A stretch of DNA of 64,000 bases from Streptomyces pactum (lineage in GTDB: Bacteria > Actinomycetota > Actinomycetes > Streptomycetales > Streptomycetaceae), in NCBI RefSeq assembly GCF_002005225.1, contig NZ_CP019724.1, positions 4,977,501 to 5,041,500 on the forward strand, written 5' to 3'. The notes under the pieces are model-generated. The model did not search any database and was not told the DNA's origin. It saw nothing but the letters and a program-made list of their open reading frames with translations. Made by a program: the position numbers and the translations under genes. Positions 9,243 to 19,048 of the stretch are shown one piece after another; positions within the stretch are counted from its first letter, which is position 1; each line of letters opens with the position of its first letter.

Positions 9243-9902
9243 TCAGGAGAGCTCCTTCGTCGCGATGGCCTCGATGTCGGCCGGGCTGCCCGACATGATC
9301 GTGCGGACATGGCGGGTGACCAGCTCGACCGGCCAGTCCCACCACGCGGCCCGCTGGAGCCGCGCGACGTCGTCGGCGTCGTACCTGCCGCGGATGGGCC
9401 GGGCCGGGTTGCCGCCGACGATCGTGTACGGCGGGACGTCGCCGGTGACCACCGACCCCGCGGCGACGATCGCCCCGTCCCCGATGCGCACACCGGGCAT
9501 GACGGTGGCGCCGTAGCCGAACCACACGTCGTTGCCGACGACCGTGTCGCCGCGGCTGGGCATGCCGGTGACGAGGTCGAGCGTGGCCTCGGCCCAGGCG
9601 CCGCCGAACATGGTGAACGGGAACGTCGACACCCCCATGGTCGGGTGCTCGGCCCCGGCCATCAGGAACCGGGTGCCGGAGGCGATCGCGCAGTACTTGC
9701 CGATGATCAGCTTCTCCGGCCCGTAGGCGTAGAGCACGTTGCGGGTCTCGAAGGCGGTGGCGTCGTCGGGATCGTCGTAGTAGGTGAAGTCGCCGACCTG
9801 GACGCGCTCGTCGGTGACGAGCGGCTTCAAAAGGACGACCCGCGGGTGCTGCGCGAGCGGGTGCAGGACGCCGGGGTCGGGAGCGACGCCGGGAACGGTC
9901 AT
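9243..9902 (-). CDS. Vat-type hexapeptide-repeat xenobiotic O-acetyltransferase
   Basis: 219 residues with the left-handed beta-helix pattern of the CatB/Vat family. Signatures: [26 protein letters not shown] (with the family's catalytic His), [59 protein letters not shown]. Characterised relatives acetylate streptogramin A or chloramphenicol using acetyl-CoA. The ATG overlaps the stop codon of the upstream hydrolase-Vgb gene (ATGA), so the two are probably translationally coupled. That neighbour encodes a streptogramin B lyase-like domain, which favours a streptogramin target, but the family also includes sugar and other acetyltransferases. Confidence 0.85.
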   Translation of the reverse strand: MTVPGVAPDPGVLHPLAQHPRVVLLKPLVTDERVQVGDFTYYDDPDDATAFETRNVLYAYGPEKLIIGKYCAIASGTRFLMAGAEHPTMGVSTFPFTMFGGAWAEATLDLVTGMPSRGDTVVGNDVWFGYGATVMPGVRIGDGAIVAAGSVVTGDVPPYTIVGGNPARPIRGRYDADDVARLQRAAWWDWPVELVTRHVRTIMSGSPADIEAIATKELS

Positions 9903-11599
9903 GCGGAGACCTCGATTCTGGCCAGGGAGCCGGTTTCCAGTGCGCACCACACGGCGCCGCCGTGCCGGGCGATGCCGTGCGGTTCGCTGTCGGGGCGGGA
10001 GAGCGCGTACGAGGTGATGCGGCCGTCGACGGTGATCCGGCCGACTCGCCCGCCGCCCCACTCGGTGAACCACAGCGCCCCGTCGGGCCCGGCCGTGACC
10101 GCGTGCGGCCGGGCCGCGGGGTCGGGCAGGGGGTACTCGGTGATCTCGCCGTCCACGGTGATCCGGCCGATCCGCCCGGCGCCGATCTCGGTGAACCACA
10201 GCGCGCCGTCGGGCCCCGCGGCGATGCCCACCGGTGCGGCGCCCTCGGTCGGCAGGGGGTGGGCGGTGCCGCGGCCGTCGGTGGTGATCCGTCCGACGGC
10301 GTTCTGCTGGTTGAGGGTGCACCACAGTGCGCCGTCCGGGCCGGCCGCGAGGGCCGACGGGAAGGCACCGGGCGCCGGGTACTCGGTGATCTCGCCGTCC
10401 ATGGTGACGCGGCCGACGCGGTCGGCGCCGGACAGCGTGAACCACATGGCCCCGTCCGGCCCGGCGACGATCCCGAACGGTCCCCCCTCGGGGGTCGGGG
10501 GCGCGAAGGAGGAGTAGGAGCCGTCGGGGGCGATACGGCCGATGCGGTGCGCCTGGTACTCGGTGAACCACATCGCCCCGTCCGGCCCCGGCGTGATCAC
10601 GGTCGGCCCGGCCCCGACCGGGTGGACGGTGACACTCCCGTCGCCCGGGTCCCGGCGGGCCACGGCGCCCTGGTGGACGAGGGTGAACCAGAGGGCACCG
10701 TCCGGTCCTTCGGCGAGGGCGTAGGGGCCGGCGTCGGGGCCGCTGACGGTGAACTCCCGTACGGCGCCGGCGTCGGTGCCGGCGACGGACTCCGTGCCGG
10801 CGTCGGTCTCGGTGCCGGGCCCGGCGTCTGTGCCGGTGTCCGTCCCGGTCCCGGTCCCGGTGCCCGTCCCGGCGTCCGTATCGGGGTCCGTCCCGGTGTC
10901 GGCGAGTCGGCGCCCGACCTCCTCGAACAGTGCGGCGCCGTCCTCCTCGGAGAGGTGGAAGGCGTGCTTCATCCCCTCGTGGACGTGCAGGTCGACGCTC
11001 ACCCCGGCCGCCTGTGCGGCCCGCGCGAACCGACGGGCGTCGTCCAGCAGCACCTCGTCCCCGCCGACCGCGACGAGCAGCGGCGGCAGCCCGCGCAGAT
11101 CGCCGTACAGCGGCGACTGCGGCGCCTTCGTGGCGTCCGCCCCGGCGAGGTACTGGGCGCAGACGGACGTGAGGACGGTCCGGTCGATGACGTCCTTGCC
11201 GTCGTTGGCCGCCAGGGAGTCACCGGTGAGCGCCAGGTCGGTGACGGGCGAGACGACGACCGCGGCGCCGGGCCGGGGCCCGCCGCTCCGCTCGATCTCC
11301 AGCAGGGCGGACAGAACGAGCGTCGCTCCGGCCGACTCGCCGAAGAACGCCACGCGTGCGGCGGGCACGCCCCGCGCCAGCACGCCGCGCCAGGCGGCGA
11401 GGACGTCCTCCAGGGCGGCCGGATACGGATGGGCGGGCGCCAGCCGGTAGTCCACCCGCAGAACGGGGCGCCCGGTGGCCCGCGACAACCGGCGGGCGAG
11501 GGCCCGCTCGGCCTCAGGCACGGTGTGGGCGAACCCGCCACCGTGTACGTAGATGACGGCGCCGTCGCCGGTGCCGTTCCCCTCGATAAATTCGTTCAT
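9899..11599 (-). CDS. Fusion of alpha/beta-hydrolase (HSL esterase) and streptogramin B lyase (Vgb)-like propeller
   Basis: 566 residues in three parts. Residues 1-233 are an HSL-family esterase: oxyanion motif HGGGFAH (19-25), nucleophile Ser89 in FFGESAGA, Asp181 in GGDEVLL, His212 in GMKHAFHL. Residues ~234-279 are a Thr/Gly/Asp-rich linker. Residues ~281-566 contain about seven repeats of the form [10 protein letters not shown]...GRI, the Vgb beta-propeller. In the last blades His499 (RPHAV), Glu539 and His541 (SEPHGI) and Glu555 are present; the 42-residue His-His spacing and the E-x-H pair agree with what I recall of S. aureus Vgb. Vgb linearises streptogramin B by elimination. The target of the esterase half is unknown; other propeller lactonase-like roles remain possible. 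Confidence 0.85.
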   Translation of the reverse strand: MNEFIEGNGTGDGAVIYVHGGGFAHTVPEAERALARRLSRATGRPVLRVDYRLAPAHPYPAALEDVLAAWRGVLARGVPAARVAFFGESAGATLVLSALLEIERSGGPRPGAAVVVSPVTDLALTGDSLAANDGKDVIDRTVLTSVCAQYLAGADATKAPQSPLYGDLRGLPPLLVAVGGDEVLLDDARRFARAAQAAGVSVDLHVHEGMKHAFHLSEEDGAALFEEVGRRLADTGTDPDTDAGTGTGTGTGTDTGTDAGPGTETDAGTESVAGTDAGAVREFTVSGPDAGPYALAEGPDGALWFTLVHQGAVARRDPGDGSVTVHPVGAGPTVITPGPDGAMWFTEYQAHRIGRIAPDGSYSSFAPPTPEGGPFGIVAGPDGAMWFTLSGADRVGRVTMDGEITEYPAPGAFPSALAAGPDGALWCTLNQQNAVGRITTDGRGTAHPLPTEGAAPVGIAAGPDGALWFTEIGAGRIGRITVDGEITEYPLPDPAARPHAVTAGPDGALWFTEWGGGRVGRITVDGRITSYALSRPDSEPHGIARHGGAVWCALETGSLARIEVSA

Positions 11600-11608
11600 C
11601 GAGAGTAA

Positions 11609-11658
11609 CTTTACGTAGAGGGCACTCTGACTGTCAACATAAAAATACTACGAAGGTA
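11609..11658. promoter_or_regulatory. Divergent promoter/operator region with imperfect inverted repeat
   Basis: The 70 bp between the hydrolase-Vgb gene (minus) and the TetR gene (plus) contains ACTTTACGTAG at 11609-11619 and its approximate inverse CTACGAAGGTA at 11648-11658, around an unusually AT-rich centre. It is the natural site for autoregulation and control of the resistance-like genes by the adjacent TetR protein (inference). Confidence 0.45.
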
Positions 11659-11669
11659 AGATTCTCCCC

Positions 11670-12311
11670 ATGGACCCGAACACACCGGAGCTGGGTCTCC
11701 GCGCGACCAAGAAGCGCGAGACGCGGCAGTTGATCTCCGACCAGGCGACCAGACTCTTCATCGAGCAGGGCTTCGAGCGCACGACGATCGCGGAGATCGC
11801 CGACGCCGCGCGCGTCGCCAAGAAGACGGTGACGAACTACTTCCCGCGCAAGGAGGACCTGGCCCTCGACCACCAGGACCAGTTCGTCGCCGCCCTGGCC
11901 GGCACCGTGGCCGCGCGCGAACCGGGCGAGACGCCGCTGACGGCCCTGCGCCGTGCCTTCCTGGCGGCGGTGGAGGCCCAGGACCCGGTCGCGGGCTTCG
12001 CCGGCCCGGCCTTCACCCGCATGATCGCCGACAGTCCCACCCTCACCTCCTGCCTGCGGGGCCTCCACGATCGGCGCGAGGACGCGCTGACCGCGGCGCT
12101 GGCCGAATCGACGGCCACCCCACCCGACGACATCACGCCCCGCACGGCCGCGGCGCTGCTGGGCGGAGTCCACCGCGTCCTGTTCAACCGCATCCAGGAA
12201 CTGACGCTGGCCGGCCGCACGAACCCGGAGATCGCGGAGGTGCTGACGCGGGAGGCGCCACGCGCCTTCGACCTGCTGGCACCGGCCCTGGCGGAGTACG
12301 GCCGCTCCTGA
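11670..12311 (+). CDS. TetR-family transcriptional regulator
   Basis: 213 residues. N-terminal helix-turn-helix RETRQLISDQATRLFIEQGFERTTIAEIADAARVAKKTVTNYFPRKEDL is typical of TetR proteins. The ligand-binding C-terminal part has no specific signature I recognise. It is divergent from the hydrolase-Vgb/Vat operon and so is the likely repressor of it, with a macrolactone or depsipeptide-like inducer as a reasonable guess. Confidence 0.9.
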   Translation: MDPNTPELGLRATKKRETRQLISDQATRLFIEQGFERTTIAEIADAARVAKKTVTNYFPRKEDLALDHQDQFVAALAGTVAAREPGETPLTALRRAFLAAVEAQDPVAGFAGPAFTRMIADSPTLTSCLRGLHDRREDALTAALAESTATPPDDITPRTAAALLGGVHRVLFNRIQELTLAGRTNPEIAEVLTREAPRAFDLLAPALAEYGRS

Positions 12312-12341
12312 GCCGGAGCCGCGGAACGTGCCGCCGGCCTC

Positions 12342-12776
12342 TCAGTCGGGCCGCAGCGCCCTGACGACCGCGACGGCCCGGTCCAGCAGGTCGACGGGGC
12401 AGCCCCAGTAGTCGTAGATGCCGCCGCGGGCGCGGTTGCTGCCGCAGATGACGAACACGCCGGTCCCCAGCTCGGCCTTGAGGTGGGTGGCCAGCCAGCC
12501 GACGAAGCCGCTGTTGTCCGCCTGGCCGGCGAAGTGGAAGGAGAAGATCCCGAAACGTTCGACGCCGTCGCCCTCCCGGGTGAGCGGAACCAGACGGCTC
12601 CAACTCTCCTGGTCGCGGACGACCGCCAGGGTGTCGCCGGTGAGCGCCGGCGGCTGGTCGGCCGGAGACTCCTCGAAACACCAGACACCGTCGTGGACGA
12701 CGAGATCGGCCTCGGAAATCACCCGACGCAGCCGCTCCTCCGTCTGCTCCGCGGTCTCCACACTCACACTGACCAT
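12342..12776 (-). CDS. Conserved hypothetical protein (DUF6196-like)
   Basis: 144 residues: TEERLRRVISEADLVVHDGVWCFEE ... VVRDQESWSRLVPL ... DNSGFVGWLATHLKAELGTGVFVICGSNRARGGIYDYWGCPVDL. It resembles the actinobacterial family I know as DUF6196, from memory. No signal peptide, membrane segment or catalytic motif is visible. It converges on the TetR gene with a 30-bp gap. Confidence 0.65.
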   Translation of the reverse strand: MVSVSVETAEQTEERLRRVISEADLVVHDGVWCFEESPADQPPALTGDTLAVVRDQESWSRLVPLTREGDGVERFGIFSFHFAGQADNSGFVGWLATHLKAELGTGVFVICGSNRARGGIYDYWGCPVDLLDRAVAVVRALRPD

Positions 12777-13101
12777 TCAGCGAGCCCCCTTGATCCGTGA
12801 CGCCGTGATCCCGTCCCACTCGGGGACCACGGCGAACGCCTCCCCTGCCGGAACGAGGGTTCCTCACAGGGCAACTCTCGTCGCAACGCCCCGCTCTCCT
12901 CGTCTATTTCGAGTCGGCGGCGTCCGGAGCGCCGGGCCTCGGCGGAGCCCAGCGGAGGAGACCCGCGGCGGTGGAGACCCGCGGCGGTGGGGACAGCCTC
13001 AGGACGATTCCACTGGCCAGCAGGCGGGTCATGGCCGTGCCGCGCCGGAAGTATCGAGAGCGCTGATCGAACCCGTTCCCCCGAACTCACGAATCGAGGC
13101 C
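12777..13101. other. Intergenic region without a recognisable gene
   Basis: It lies between two divergently transcribed genes. It contains two adjacent copies of GGAGACCCGCGGCGGT near 12956-12990. I see no RNA gene and no convincing ORF. Confidence 0.6.
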
Positions 13102-13668
13102 ATGATGCCGCGCTCCTCGCCGGGAGTCACGTCCGTCGGCCACGCCCGCGCCTCGGCCGCGACGTGTGCGGTGCCCGATGCCCGCATGCCACCCGGGCCG
13201 GTACGTGTCGCGTTCGCGTTATGGGTGACGGCCGTTGCCGCCGGCGCCGTCGAGACGGTTCTGGCGGTGGGCAGGGTGGCGGCCGACGGCTCGGGTTCCG
13301 CGGCTGAGATCGCCGTGGGTCTCGCGGTGCGGCTGCCCGTCTTCGCCGGGGCGCTACTGGTCGCGCTCAGGATGCGCCGCGGCCACGGCTGGGCCCGGAC
13401 CGTTCTGGCGCTGGGCCTCGGCGTGCTGGGTACGGCGTCGATGGTCGCCGAGCCGATCCACGCCCTGACTCAGGGCCGCACTCCCGGCGTGGTACTGGCT
13501 GAGGCCGGAGCGATGGACCTGGTCTTCGGGACCTCCCGGGTCGTACATGTGGCCGCCGTACTCACCGCCGTGGTGCTGATGTTCCTCCCGGCAGCCGACA
13601 GCTACTTCCGGCTCAGCCGCGCCGACCGCGCGCACGCCGGCCGCGCGCACGCCGACCGCGCTCGCTGA
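13102..13668 (+). CDS. Small integral membrane protein, unknown function
   Basis: 188 residues with four predicted membrane segments: VRVAFALWVTAVAAGAVETVLAV, AVGLAVRLPVFAGALLVAL, TVLALGLGVLGTASMVAE and VHVAAVLTAVVLMFLPAA. The C-terminus ends in a short RADRAHAGRAHADRAR repeat. GAGG lies shortly before the ATG at 13102. The topology resembles small actinobacterial four-helix membrane proteins, but I do not recognise a family. It sits just outside the left boundary of the proposed island. Confidence 0.65.
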   Translation: MMPRSSPGVTSVGHARASAATCAVPDARMPPGPVRVAFALWVTAVAAGAVETVLAVGRVAADGSGSAAEIAVGLAVRLPVFAGALLVALRMRRGHGWARTVLALGLGVLGTASMVAEPIHALTQGRTPGVVLAEAGAMDLVFGTSRVVHVAAVLTAVVLMFLPAADSYFRLSRADRAHAGRAHADRAR

Positions 13669-13685
13669 TGTCGGAAGCGGCTGTC

Positions 13686-13733
13686 GAAGGCCCCGGAGAA
13701 GCCGACAGCATCCATGGTCGGTCCGGGGCCTTC
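13686..13733 (+). terminator. Strong terminator downstream of the membrane-protein gene
   Basis: 12-bp arms GAAGGCCCCGGA / TCCGGGGCCTTC with an inner stem CCGAC/GTCGG. It lies just after the membrane-protein stop and ten bases before the tRNA-like repeat. Confidence 0.8.
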
Positions 13734-13742
13734 TGCCTGGTT

Positions 13743-13782
13743 CCCCCGGCAGGATGCGAACCTGCGACACCCGCTTCGGGAG
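13743..13782 (-). repeat. Left att-like repeat: partial copy of the tRNA-Arg 3' half
   Basis: These 40 bp match 29380-29419, inside the tRNA-Arg(CCU) gene, at 37 of 40 positions and in the same orientation. The copy covers the anticodon-loop side to the acceptor end only; there is no 5' half, so it is not a tRNA gene. Two direct copies of GTGTGCCCT at 13826 and 13837 lie just inside, possibly arm-type recombinase sites. This is the expected signature of integration into a tRNA 3' end. Confidence 0.8.
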
Positions 13783-13783
13783 T

Positions 13784-14140
13784 TCACCCTGGGCGGGGCT
13801 GTGACCTGCTCATTTTTCTGGACTCGTGTGCCCTGAGTGTGCCCTCGCGGTGACGCTGGGCTTCCGCGACCACCGGCGTGCCGGACAGATCAACCCCCGC
13901 TCGCCGGAGTTCGTCGCGGGCCTGCTGGATCGTTTCGTGGTTCACGCCGGCGGTCAGCCCCGTCCCGTTTTCGTCGGCGCCCTCGAAACCGCTGTAGGCG
14001 GCCTCGTAGGCCCCGGCTTCCGCCGCGCGCCCGACCAGGTCGCGGACTTTCACGGCGATTTCGGCTCCACCTGCCACGGCGGCACTGCCGCCTTCGCAGA
14101 AGTCGTTCTGCACGTCCACCACGATCAGTGCCCGTCCCAT
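13784..14140 (-). pseudogene. Nicotinamidase (isochorismatase-family) remnant with two internal deletions
   Basis: The N-terminus MGRALIVVDVQNDFCEGGSAAVAGG is that of a PncA-type nicotinamidase. It then jumps from VGRAAEAG straight to AYEAAYSGFEGADENGTGL, and again to TAGVNHETIQQARDELRRAGVDLSGTPVV. Against the family layout roughly 60 residues (metal-binding region and catalytic Lys) and then roughly 40 residues (nucleophile Cys in the DHCV region) are missing, both in frame. The C-terminus reads on towards the att-like repeat. The catalytic triad cannot form, so it is called a pseudogene although the frame is open. ATG at 14140 has an AAGGA-type ribosome site. Confidence 0.75.
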
Positions 14141-14180
14141 GTTCCTGTCCTTCGGTGCGGCGTTCACGTTCTTCACGGAT

Positions 14181-15089
14181 CTACTGCTCGCCTCCGGCCT
14201 TGGGCCTCGGCGTCACGTGGACGTACGCGAGGGCGGTGTTCAGGAGGTGGCGCAGTCGGGCCGGTGTCGGGGCGACGGCGGTGGCGATGAGGGCCTGGGG
14301 GCCGGCGAGGGGGGTCAGTACCGCGTATCCCTCTGCCGGGTCGTCGCCGATGACGTGCGGTTCCTGGGGCGTGTCCAGCTCCGGGTCGACCAGGAGGAGT
14401 TGTCCGGTGGCGTGGTGGCTTCCGAGGACGGCGGGGCCGTCCCATGCCGGTGCCGGGTCGCCGTAGGCGGTGTGCTGGTCGAGGAGCGGTCGTCCGCCGC
14501 GGCGGACGGTCAGGCGGGTGGTGAGGTGACCCGGCGGTTCTCCCGAGCGGCCCAGGAGCTGTTCTTCTCGCATGAGCAGGTGGGAGGTGGGGGCGAGGTC
14601 GACGGTGAACGTCTGGTGCAGGGTGCTGTTCCGGGTGCTGATCAGGGGCTCGGGCAGCCAGTGCAGGGTCGCGTGGTCGCCCACCCTGATCCGTAGGTCG
14701 TACGTGGCCGGGGCGGTGGTGGGGCCGCGCAGGGCGATGGTGGCGGCCGCGCTGGTCACCTCCAGCCGGGCGTGTGTCTCGGCGGTGATGTCGAGGGCGA
14801 GCCGGTCCCCGCCGAGCGGCCCGCTCATCGCGCCGAGTACGCAGACACGCGCCTGTTCTCCGCGGGCCCGTAGCCGGCGCAGGTGGAAGGGGCCGTCGCT
14901 GTGCAGCAGGGGGACCGTCGTGGCGCGGCCGTTGTGGGTGGCCCGGATTCGGGCGGTGGCGGCGACTGCGGACGGGTGCGCCGGGGCGGACTGGGCAGAG
15001 CGCCGGCCGTGTGGCCCGCCGTCGGCCCCGAGGGGTTCGCCGGCCGGCGCCGGGATCGCGGCCGGCGTCTGCGCGGTGGCGACGTTCAC
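14181..15089 (-). CDS. ureD: Urease accessory protein UreD
   Basis: 302 residues, last gene of the urease operon. UreD (UreH) binds the apo-urease and, with UreF and UreG, forms the nickel-delivery complex. Family features seen: [59 protein letters not shown]. The GTG at 15089 overlaps the ureG stop (GTGA), indicating translational coupling. The length is typical for actinobacterial UreD. Confidence 0.9.
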   Translation of the reverse strand: MNVATAQTPAAIPAPAGEPLGADGGPHGRRSAQSAPAHPSAVAATARIRATHNGRATTVPLLHSDGPFHLRRLRARGEQARVCVLGAMSGPLGGDRLALDITAETHARLEVTSAAATIALRGPTTAPATYDLRIRVGDHATLHWLPEPLISTRNSTLHQTFTVDLAPTSHLLMREEQLLGRSGEPPGHLTTRLTVRRGGRPLLDQHTAYGDPAPAWDGPAVLGSHHATGQLLLVDPELDTPQEPHVIGDDPAEGYAVLTPLAGPQALIATAVAPTPARLRHLLNTALAYVHVTPRPKAGGEQ

Positions 15090-15784
15090 CGGGTGGTTCC
15101 GGCGGCGTACCAGGCGGCGAGGCAGCCGGTGACCCAGTCGGCGACCGGTTGGACGCCGTCGGTGGTGGTGAGGCTGGTGAAGGCGTACGGCAGGTCCTTG
15201 CGCTGCTTGCGGGTGTCGGCCCTCATGGTGTCCAGGTCGACGCCGACGTAGGGGGCGAGGTCGGTCTTGTTGACGACGAGGAGGTCGGCGGTGGTGATGC
15301 CGGGACCGCCCTTGCGCGGGATGTCGTCGCCGCTGGCCACGTCGATGACGAAGACCTGGGTGTCGACGAGCCCGCGGGAGAAGGTCGCGGTGAGGTTGTC
15401 CCCGCCGGACTCGATGAGGATCAGGTCGAGCGGGTGCAGGATCTGCTCCAGGTGCTCGACCGCTTCGAGGTTGGCGGAGATGTCGTCGCGGATGGCGGTG
15501 TGCGGACAGGCCCCGGTTTCCACGGCGGTGATCCGCTCCGGTGGCAGTACGGCCTCGCGGCGGAGGAAGGCGGCGTCCTCCTGGGTGTAGATGTCGTTGG
15601 TGACCACGGCGATGGAGAGCCGGTCGCGCAGGGTGCGGCACAGTGCGGCCACGGTCGCGGTCTTGCCCGAGCCGACGGGCCCGCCGAAGCCGATGCGCAG
15701 GGCCCGGCGGCTGCCGTCGGCGAGCAGCGGTTCGGCGCTGTGGGTGTGGCGGTGCGGCGTGGTCACGGGGTGGTCGAGATGCAC
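15086..15784 (-). CDS. ureG: Urease accessory GTPase UreG
   Basis: 232 residues. GTP hydrolysis by UreG drives nickel insertion into urease. Seen: P-loop GGPVGSGKT (~34-42), [25 protein letters not shown] with the metal-binding [19 protein letters not shown] and the guanine-specificity motif NKTD. The His-rich N-terminus (HLDH..PHRHTH) could bind nickel, which may matter because no ureE is present. It overlaps ureD by four bases and follows ureF by 30 bp. Confidence 0.95.
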   Translation of the reverse strand: MHLDHPVTTPHRHTHSAEPLLADGSRRALRIGFGGPVGSGKTATVAALCRTLRDRLSIAVVTNDIYTQEDAAFLRREAVLPPERITAVETGACPHTAIRDDISANLEAVEHLEQILHPLDLILIESGGDNLTATFSRGLVDTQVFVIDVASGDDIPRKGGPGITTADLLVVNKTDLAPYVGVDLDTMRADTRKQRKDLPYAFTSLTTTDGVQPVADWVTGCLAAWYAAGTTR

Positions 15785-15814
15785 AGGGATGCTCCAGGCA
15801 ACGGTCAGGGCTGG

Positions 15815-16489
15815 TCAGGAAGCGAAGAGCCGGACGGCCCAGGCGGCGTGCTGTTCACCGGTGATGTCCAGCAGGGGAGCCGAGGCGGCGGGCAGGGCGG
15901 CGACCCCCTCCGTCGCCGTCCGCCCCGCCGCGTCGGTCGCGACGTCCGCGACGGCGTCGAGTTCGTCGGCGAGCCGCGCCAGGACGCCGGTGGCGTCGAA
16001 CGGGTCGAGGCTCAGCAGGCGTACCGCGGCGGTCGCCGGACCGCCGACGCTCTCGTAGGCGGCGGCCTGGGCGGCGTCGAGTGGAGTGAGCCGGGCGGCA
16101 CGGGCGGCGACGCCGAGCACGACCGGCTGGTGGGCGCCCTGGGGCCGGTGTCGGGCGAGGTGGTCGAGGTCGGTGCTGGGCCAGGTGGCCCGGGCCGCGC
16201 GCATCAGTTGACGGCCCAGGCGGCGTGCGATGCGGCGCAACGCCGGTACGGGGGTGCGGGTATCGGCGGCTTCGTCCAGGGCGAGGGCGTCGTAGCCGTC
16301 GGCGGCGGCTGCGGCGAGGCCGGCCGCGACCAGTCCGGCGGTGTGCAGCCGCCCCCGGCAGAACGCCTCCAGGCTCGCGGTGTCGTGGACACGGCCGGAG
16401 GCGATGGCGGCCTCCATCCCGCCGGAATGGGCGTGCCCGCCGGCGGGGAAGCGGCCGTCGGCCAGGACGAGCAGGGCAGTGCGGCTCAT
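15815..16489 (-). CDS. ureF: Urease accessory protein UreF
   Basis: 224 residues, all-helical, starting MSRTALLVLADGRFPAGGHAHSGGMEAAIASG, the characteristic UreF N-terminus. UreF regulates UreG activity in the UreDFG-urease activation complex. It lies 74 bp downstream of ureC and 30 bp upstream of ureG. Confidence 0.92.
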   Translation of the reverse strand: MSRTALLVLADGRFPAGGHAHSGGMEAAIASGRVHDTASLEAFCRGRLHTAGLVAAGLAAAAADGYDALALDEAADTRTPVPALRRIARRLGRQLMRAARATWPSTDLDHLARHRPQGAHQPVVLGVAARAARLTPLDAAQAAAYESVGGPATAAVRLLSLDPFDATGVLARLADELDAVADVATDAAGRTATEGVAALPAASAPLLDITGEQHAAWAVRLFAS

Positions 16490-16563
16490 GGGACGGCGGG
16501 ACCGCCTTTCGCGAGGAGGTGCCGGGGTCGGCCGGGTGGGCGGGCCACGACCCGACGGAACGC

Positions 16564-18402
16564 TCAGAACAGGAAGTAGCGCTGTGCCAGGGGAAGTTCG
16601 GTGGCGTAGTTGCGTCCGACTTCCTGTCCGTCGACCGTGGTGCGGACGTCGGAAGTGGTGGCGCCGCCGATGGTGACGTCGAAGGTGTCGGGGTCGATGT
16701 CGATCTTCGGGACCCCGTTGTTGTGGATCATGTCGGCCTTGGTGACCTCCCGTGTGGAGTGGATGGCGCGCAGGGGCTTGAGCAGCCCGGTCCGGGAGAG
16801 TTCACCGTCGAGGGCGGCCTCGGCCACGAAGTTGAAGGAGTTCGCCGCCGGGGCGCGGCCCTGGAAGCCCCAGACGGGGCGCGGGAGGTAGGGCTGCGGG
16901 GTGGGGATGGACGCGTTGGCGTCGCCGATCTGGGCGTAGGAGATCTGGCCGCCCTTGATGACCATGTGCGGCTTGACGCCGAAGAACTTCGGTTCCCACA
17001 ACACCAGATCGGCGAGTTTGCCGGTCTCGACGGAGCCGACCTCGTGGTCGATGCCGTGGGTGATGGCCGGGTTGATCGTGTACTTGGCGACGTAGCGGCG
17101 GGCACGGAAGTTGTCCGCGTGCGCGTCGTCCTCGCGCAGGTGGCCGTAGCGGGACTTCATGACGTGCGCGGTCTGCCAGGTCCTCATGATCATCTCACCG
17201 ATGCGGCCCATGGCCTGGGCGTCGGAGGACATCATCGAGATGGCGCCCATGTCGTGCAGCAGGTCCTCGGCGGCCATGGTGGAGGGCCGGATCCGGGAGT
17301 CGGCGAACGCCATGTCCGCGTCGACCTCCGGATTGAGGTGATGGCACACGATCATCATGTCGACGTGCTCCTTGACGGTGTTGACCGTGAGGGGCCGGGT
17401 CGGGTTCGTCGACGCGGGCAGCACGTTGGGTTTGCTCGCGAGGCTGATCATGTCGGGGGCGTGGCCGCCGCCGGCGCCCTCGATGTGGAAGATGTGCAGG
17501 CTGCGGTACTTGGCCTTCTTGGCCTTGCGGTCCTCCTTGGTCGCGGCGAAGGTGCTCTGGACGAAGCCGGCCTCGTTCAGCGAGTCGGCGTGCAGCGCGA
17601 CCTGGACGCCGGTCTCGTCGCACACGGTCAGCGCGGCGTCGATCACCGCCGGGGTGGCACCCCAGTCCTCGTGGATCTTGAGGCCGAGGGCACCGGCCGT
17701 GACCTGGTCGTGCAGTGCCTTCCTCGAGACGGTGCTGCCCTTGGCGAGCAGGCCGATGTTCACCGGAAAGGCGTCCAGCGCTTCGAAGGTCCGCTGGATG
17801 TGCCACTTGCCGGGCGTGACGGTGGTGGCCGTGCTGCCCTCGGCCGGGCCGGTGCCGCCGCCGATCAGCGTCGTCACCCCCGATGCCACCGCCTCGTGGA
17901 TCTGCTCCGGGCACAGGAAGTGCACATGGGTGTCGACGCCGCCCGCGGTCAGAATGCGGCCCTTACCAGAGATCACCTCCGTCTCGGGCCCCACGACGAA
18001 GGCCGACGCGCGCGGGTCGTCGTTGTCGGGCGGCGTCATGGTCTCCGGGTTGTACGCCTTGCCGACGGCCTGGATGCGGCCGTCGCGCAGCCCGACGTCG
18101 GCCTTGACCACCCCCCAGTGGTCCAGGATCAGCGCACCGGTGATCACGGTGTCCACCGGCTCGCGGGGGTCGTCACGGGGGATGTGTGACTGGCCCATCG
18201 ACTCCCGGATCACCTTGCCGCCGCCGAAGACCATCTCGTCGCCGCTGCGCCCCGGGCCACCGCACCAGTCCGCGTCGATGCGCAGGACGAGACTGGTGTC
18301 GGCGAGCCGGACCCGATCGCCGGCGGTCGGGCCGTACAGGTCGGCGTAGCGGGAACGCGACAGCGGGTCCCAGGGCCTGTCCTTCTCAGCCTTGTCCGGC
18401 AT
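16564..18402 (-). CDS. ureC: Urease subunit alpha
   Basis: 612 residues. Catalytic subunit that hydrolyses urea to ammonia and carbamate. All nickel-centre motifs are visible: DTHVHF, carbamylated Lys in [30 protein letters not shown], the mobile-flap CHHL in [10 protein letters not shown], and SSDAQAMGR. It ends in the typical RYFLF. The ATG at 18402 lies inside the end of the gamma/beta gene (17-bp overlap) with GGAG upstream, so the subunits are coupled. Confidence 0.97.
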   Translation of the reverse strand: MPDKAEKDRPWDPLSRSRYADLYGPTAGDRVRLADTSLVLRIDADWCGGPGRSGDEMVFGGGKVIRESMGQSHIPRDDPREPVDTVITGALILDHWGVVKADVGLRDGRIQAVGKAYNPETMTPPDNDDPRASAFVVGPETEVISGKGRILTAGGVDTHVHFLCPEQIHEAVASGVTTLIGGGTGPAEGSTATTVTPGKWHIQRTFEALDAFPVNIGLLAKGSTVSRKALHDQVTAGALGLKIHEDWGATPAVIDAALTVCDETGVQVALHADSLNEAGFVQSTFAATKEDRKAKKAKYRSLHIFHIEGAGGGHAPDMISLASKPNVLPASTNPTRPLTVNTVKEHVDMMIVCHHLNPEVDADMAFADSRIRPSTMAAEDLLHDMGAISMMSSDAQAMGRIGEMIMRTWQTAHVMKSRYGHLREDDAHADNFRARRYVAKYTINPAITHGIDHEVGSVETGKLADLVLWEPKFFGVKPHMVIKGGQISYAQIGDANASIPTPQPYLPRPVWGFQGRAPAANSFNFVAEAALDGELSRTGLLKPLRAIHSTREVTKADMIHNNGVPKIDIDPDTFDVTIGGATTSDVRTTVDGQEVGRNYATELPLAQRYFLF

Positions 18403-19048
18403 CGAGGTGCTTCTCCTCTTCGCTCTTGTCGGCCTGGAGCCCGTGGACGATCCGCTCACCGGCGATCGGCACCAGCATCACGGTGCGCTTGTCACCGGGC
18501 TCGAACCGTTCGGAGGTGCCGGACGGGATGTGCAGCCGCATTCCGTGGGCCGCCTCACGGCGGAACCTGAGTCCCTCGTTGGCCTCGGCGAAGTGGAAGT
18601 GGGATCCCACCTGGATCGGACGGTCCTTGGGGTTGCGCACGACCAGCGGCACGGGCGTCACGCCTTCGTTGAAGACCACCCGGTATTCGTCCTCGTCCGG
18701 CAGCAGTTCCGGCTTGCCGGGGTGGACGTCCACCTCGGTGGGCGCCTCGTCGAACGGATCGCTGATGGTCACCAGCTTCGTCCCGTCCGGGAACGTCGCC
18801 TCGACCTGGACGTTGTCGATCATCTCCGGCACGCCGTCCATGACCTCGCCACGCTGCAGCACATGGCGCCCGGACTCCATCACCGCGTCGACCGTCGCCC
18901 CGGCCCGTGCCTCCTCGAAGACATGCGCCGTCAACAGCGCCATGGCCTCGGGATAGTTCAACAGCAGACCGCGCTCACGCCGCCGCTGGGCGACGTCGGC
19001 CGCCACGTGGATCAACAGACGCTCCTGCTCGTGCGGAGTCAGATGCAT
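18386..19048 (-). CDS. ureAB: Urease gamma/beta fusion subunit
   Basis: 220 residues. Residues ~1-100 are the gamma subunit ([63 protein letters not shown]). Residues ~120-210 are beta ([45 protein letters not shown]). The fusion is also known in other actinobacteria. First gene of the operon; its promoter must lie in 19049-19350, where I see no clear consensus. Confidence 0.95.
   Translation of the reverse strand: MHLTPHEQERLLIHVAADVAQRRRERGLLLNYPEAMALLTAHVFEEARAGATVDAVMESGRHVLQRGEVMDGVPEMIDNVQVEATFPDGTKLVTISDPFDEAPTEVDVHPGKPELLPDEDEYRVVFNEGVTPVPLVVRNPKDRPIQVGSHFHFAEANEGLRFRREAAHGMRLHIPSGTSERFEPGDKRTVMLVPIAGERIVHGLQADKSEEEKHLDAGQG

Noticed and set aside
13741..13790. Second tRNA gene at the left repeat
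   Set aside because: Only the 3' half from the anticodon loop is present; no D arm or 5' acceptor strand can be drawn.
15011..16579. Long plus-strand frame across the urease accessory genes
   Set aside because: Antisense to ureG, ureF and ureD; no family similarity and biased composition.
16225..18189. 654-codon plus-strand frame opposite ureC
   Set aside because: Shadow of ureC; ureC carries every active-site motif.
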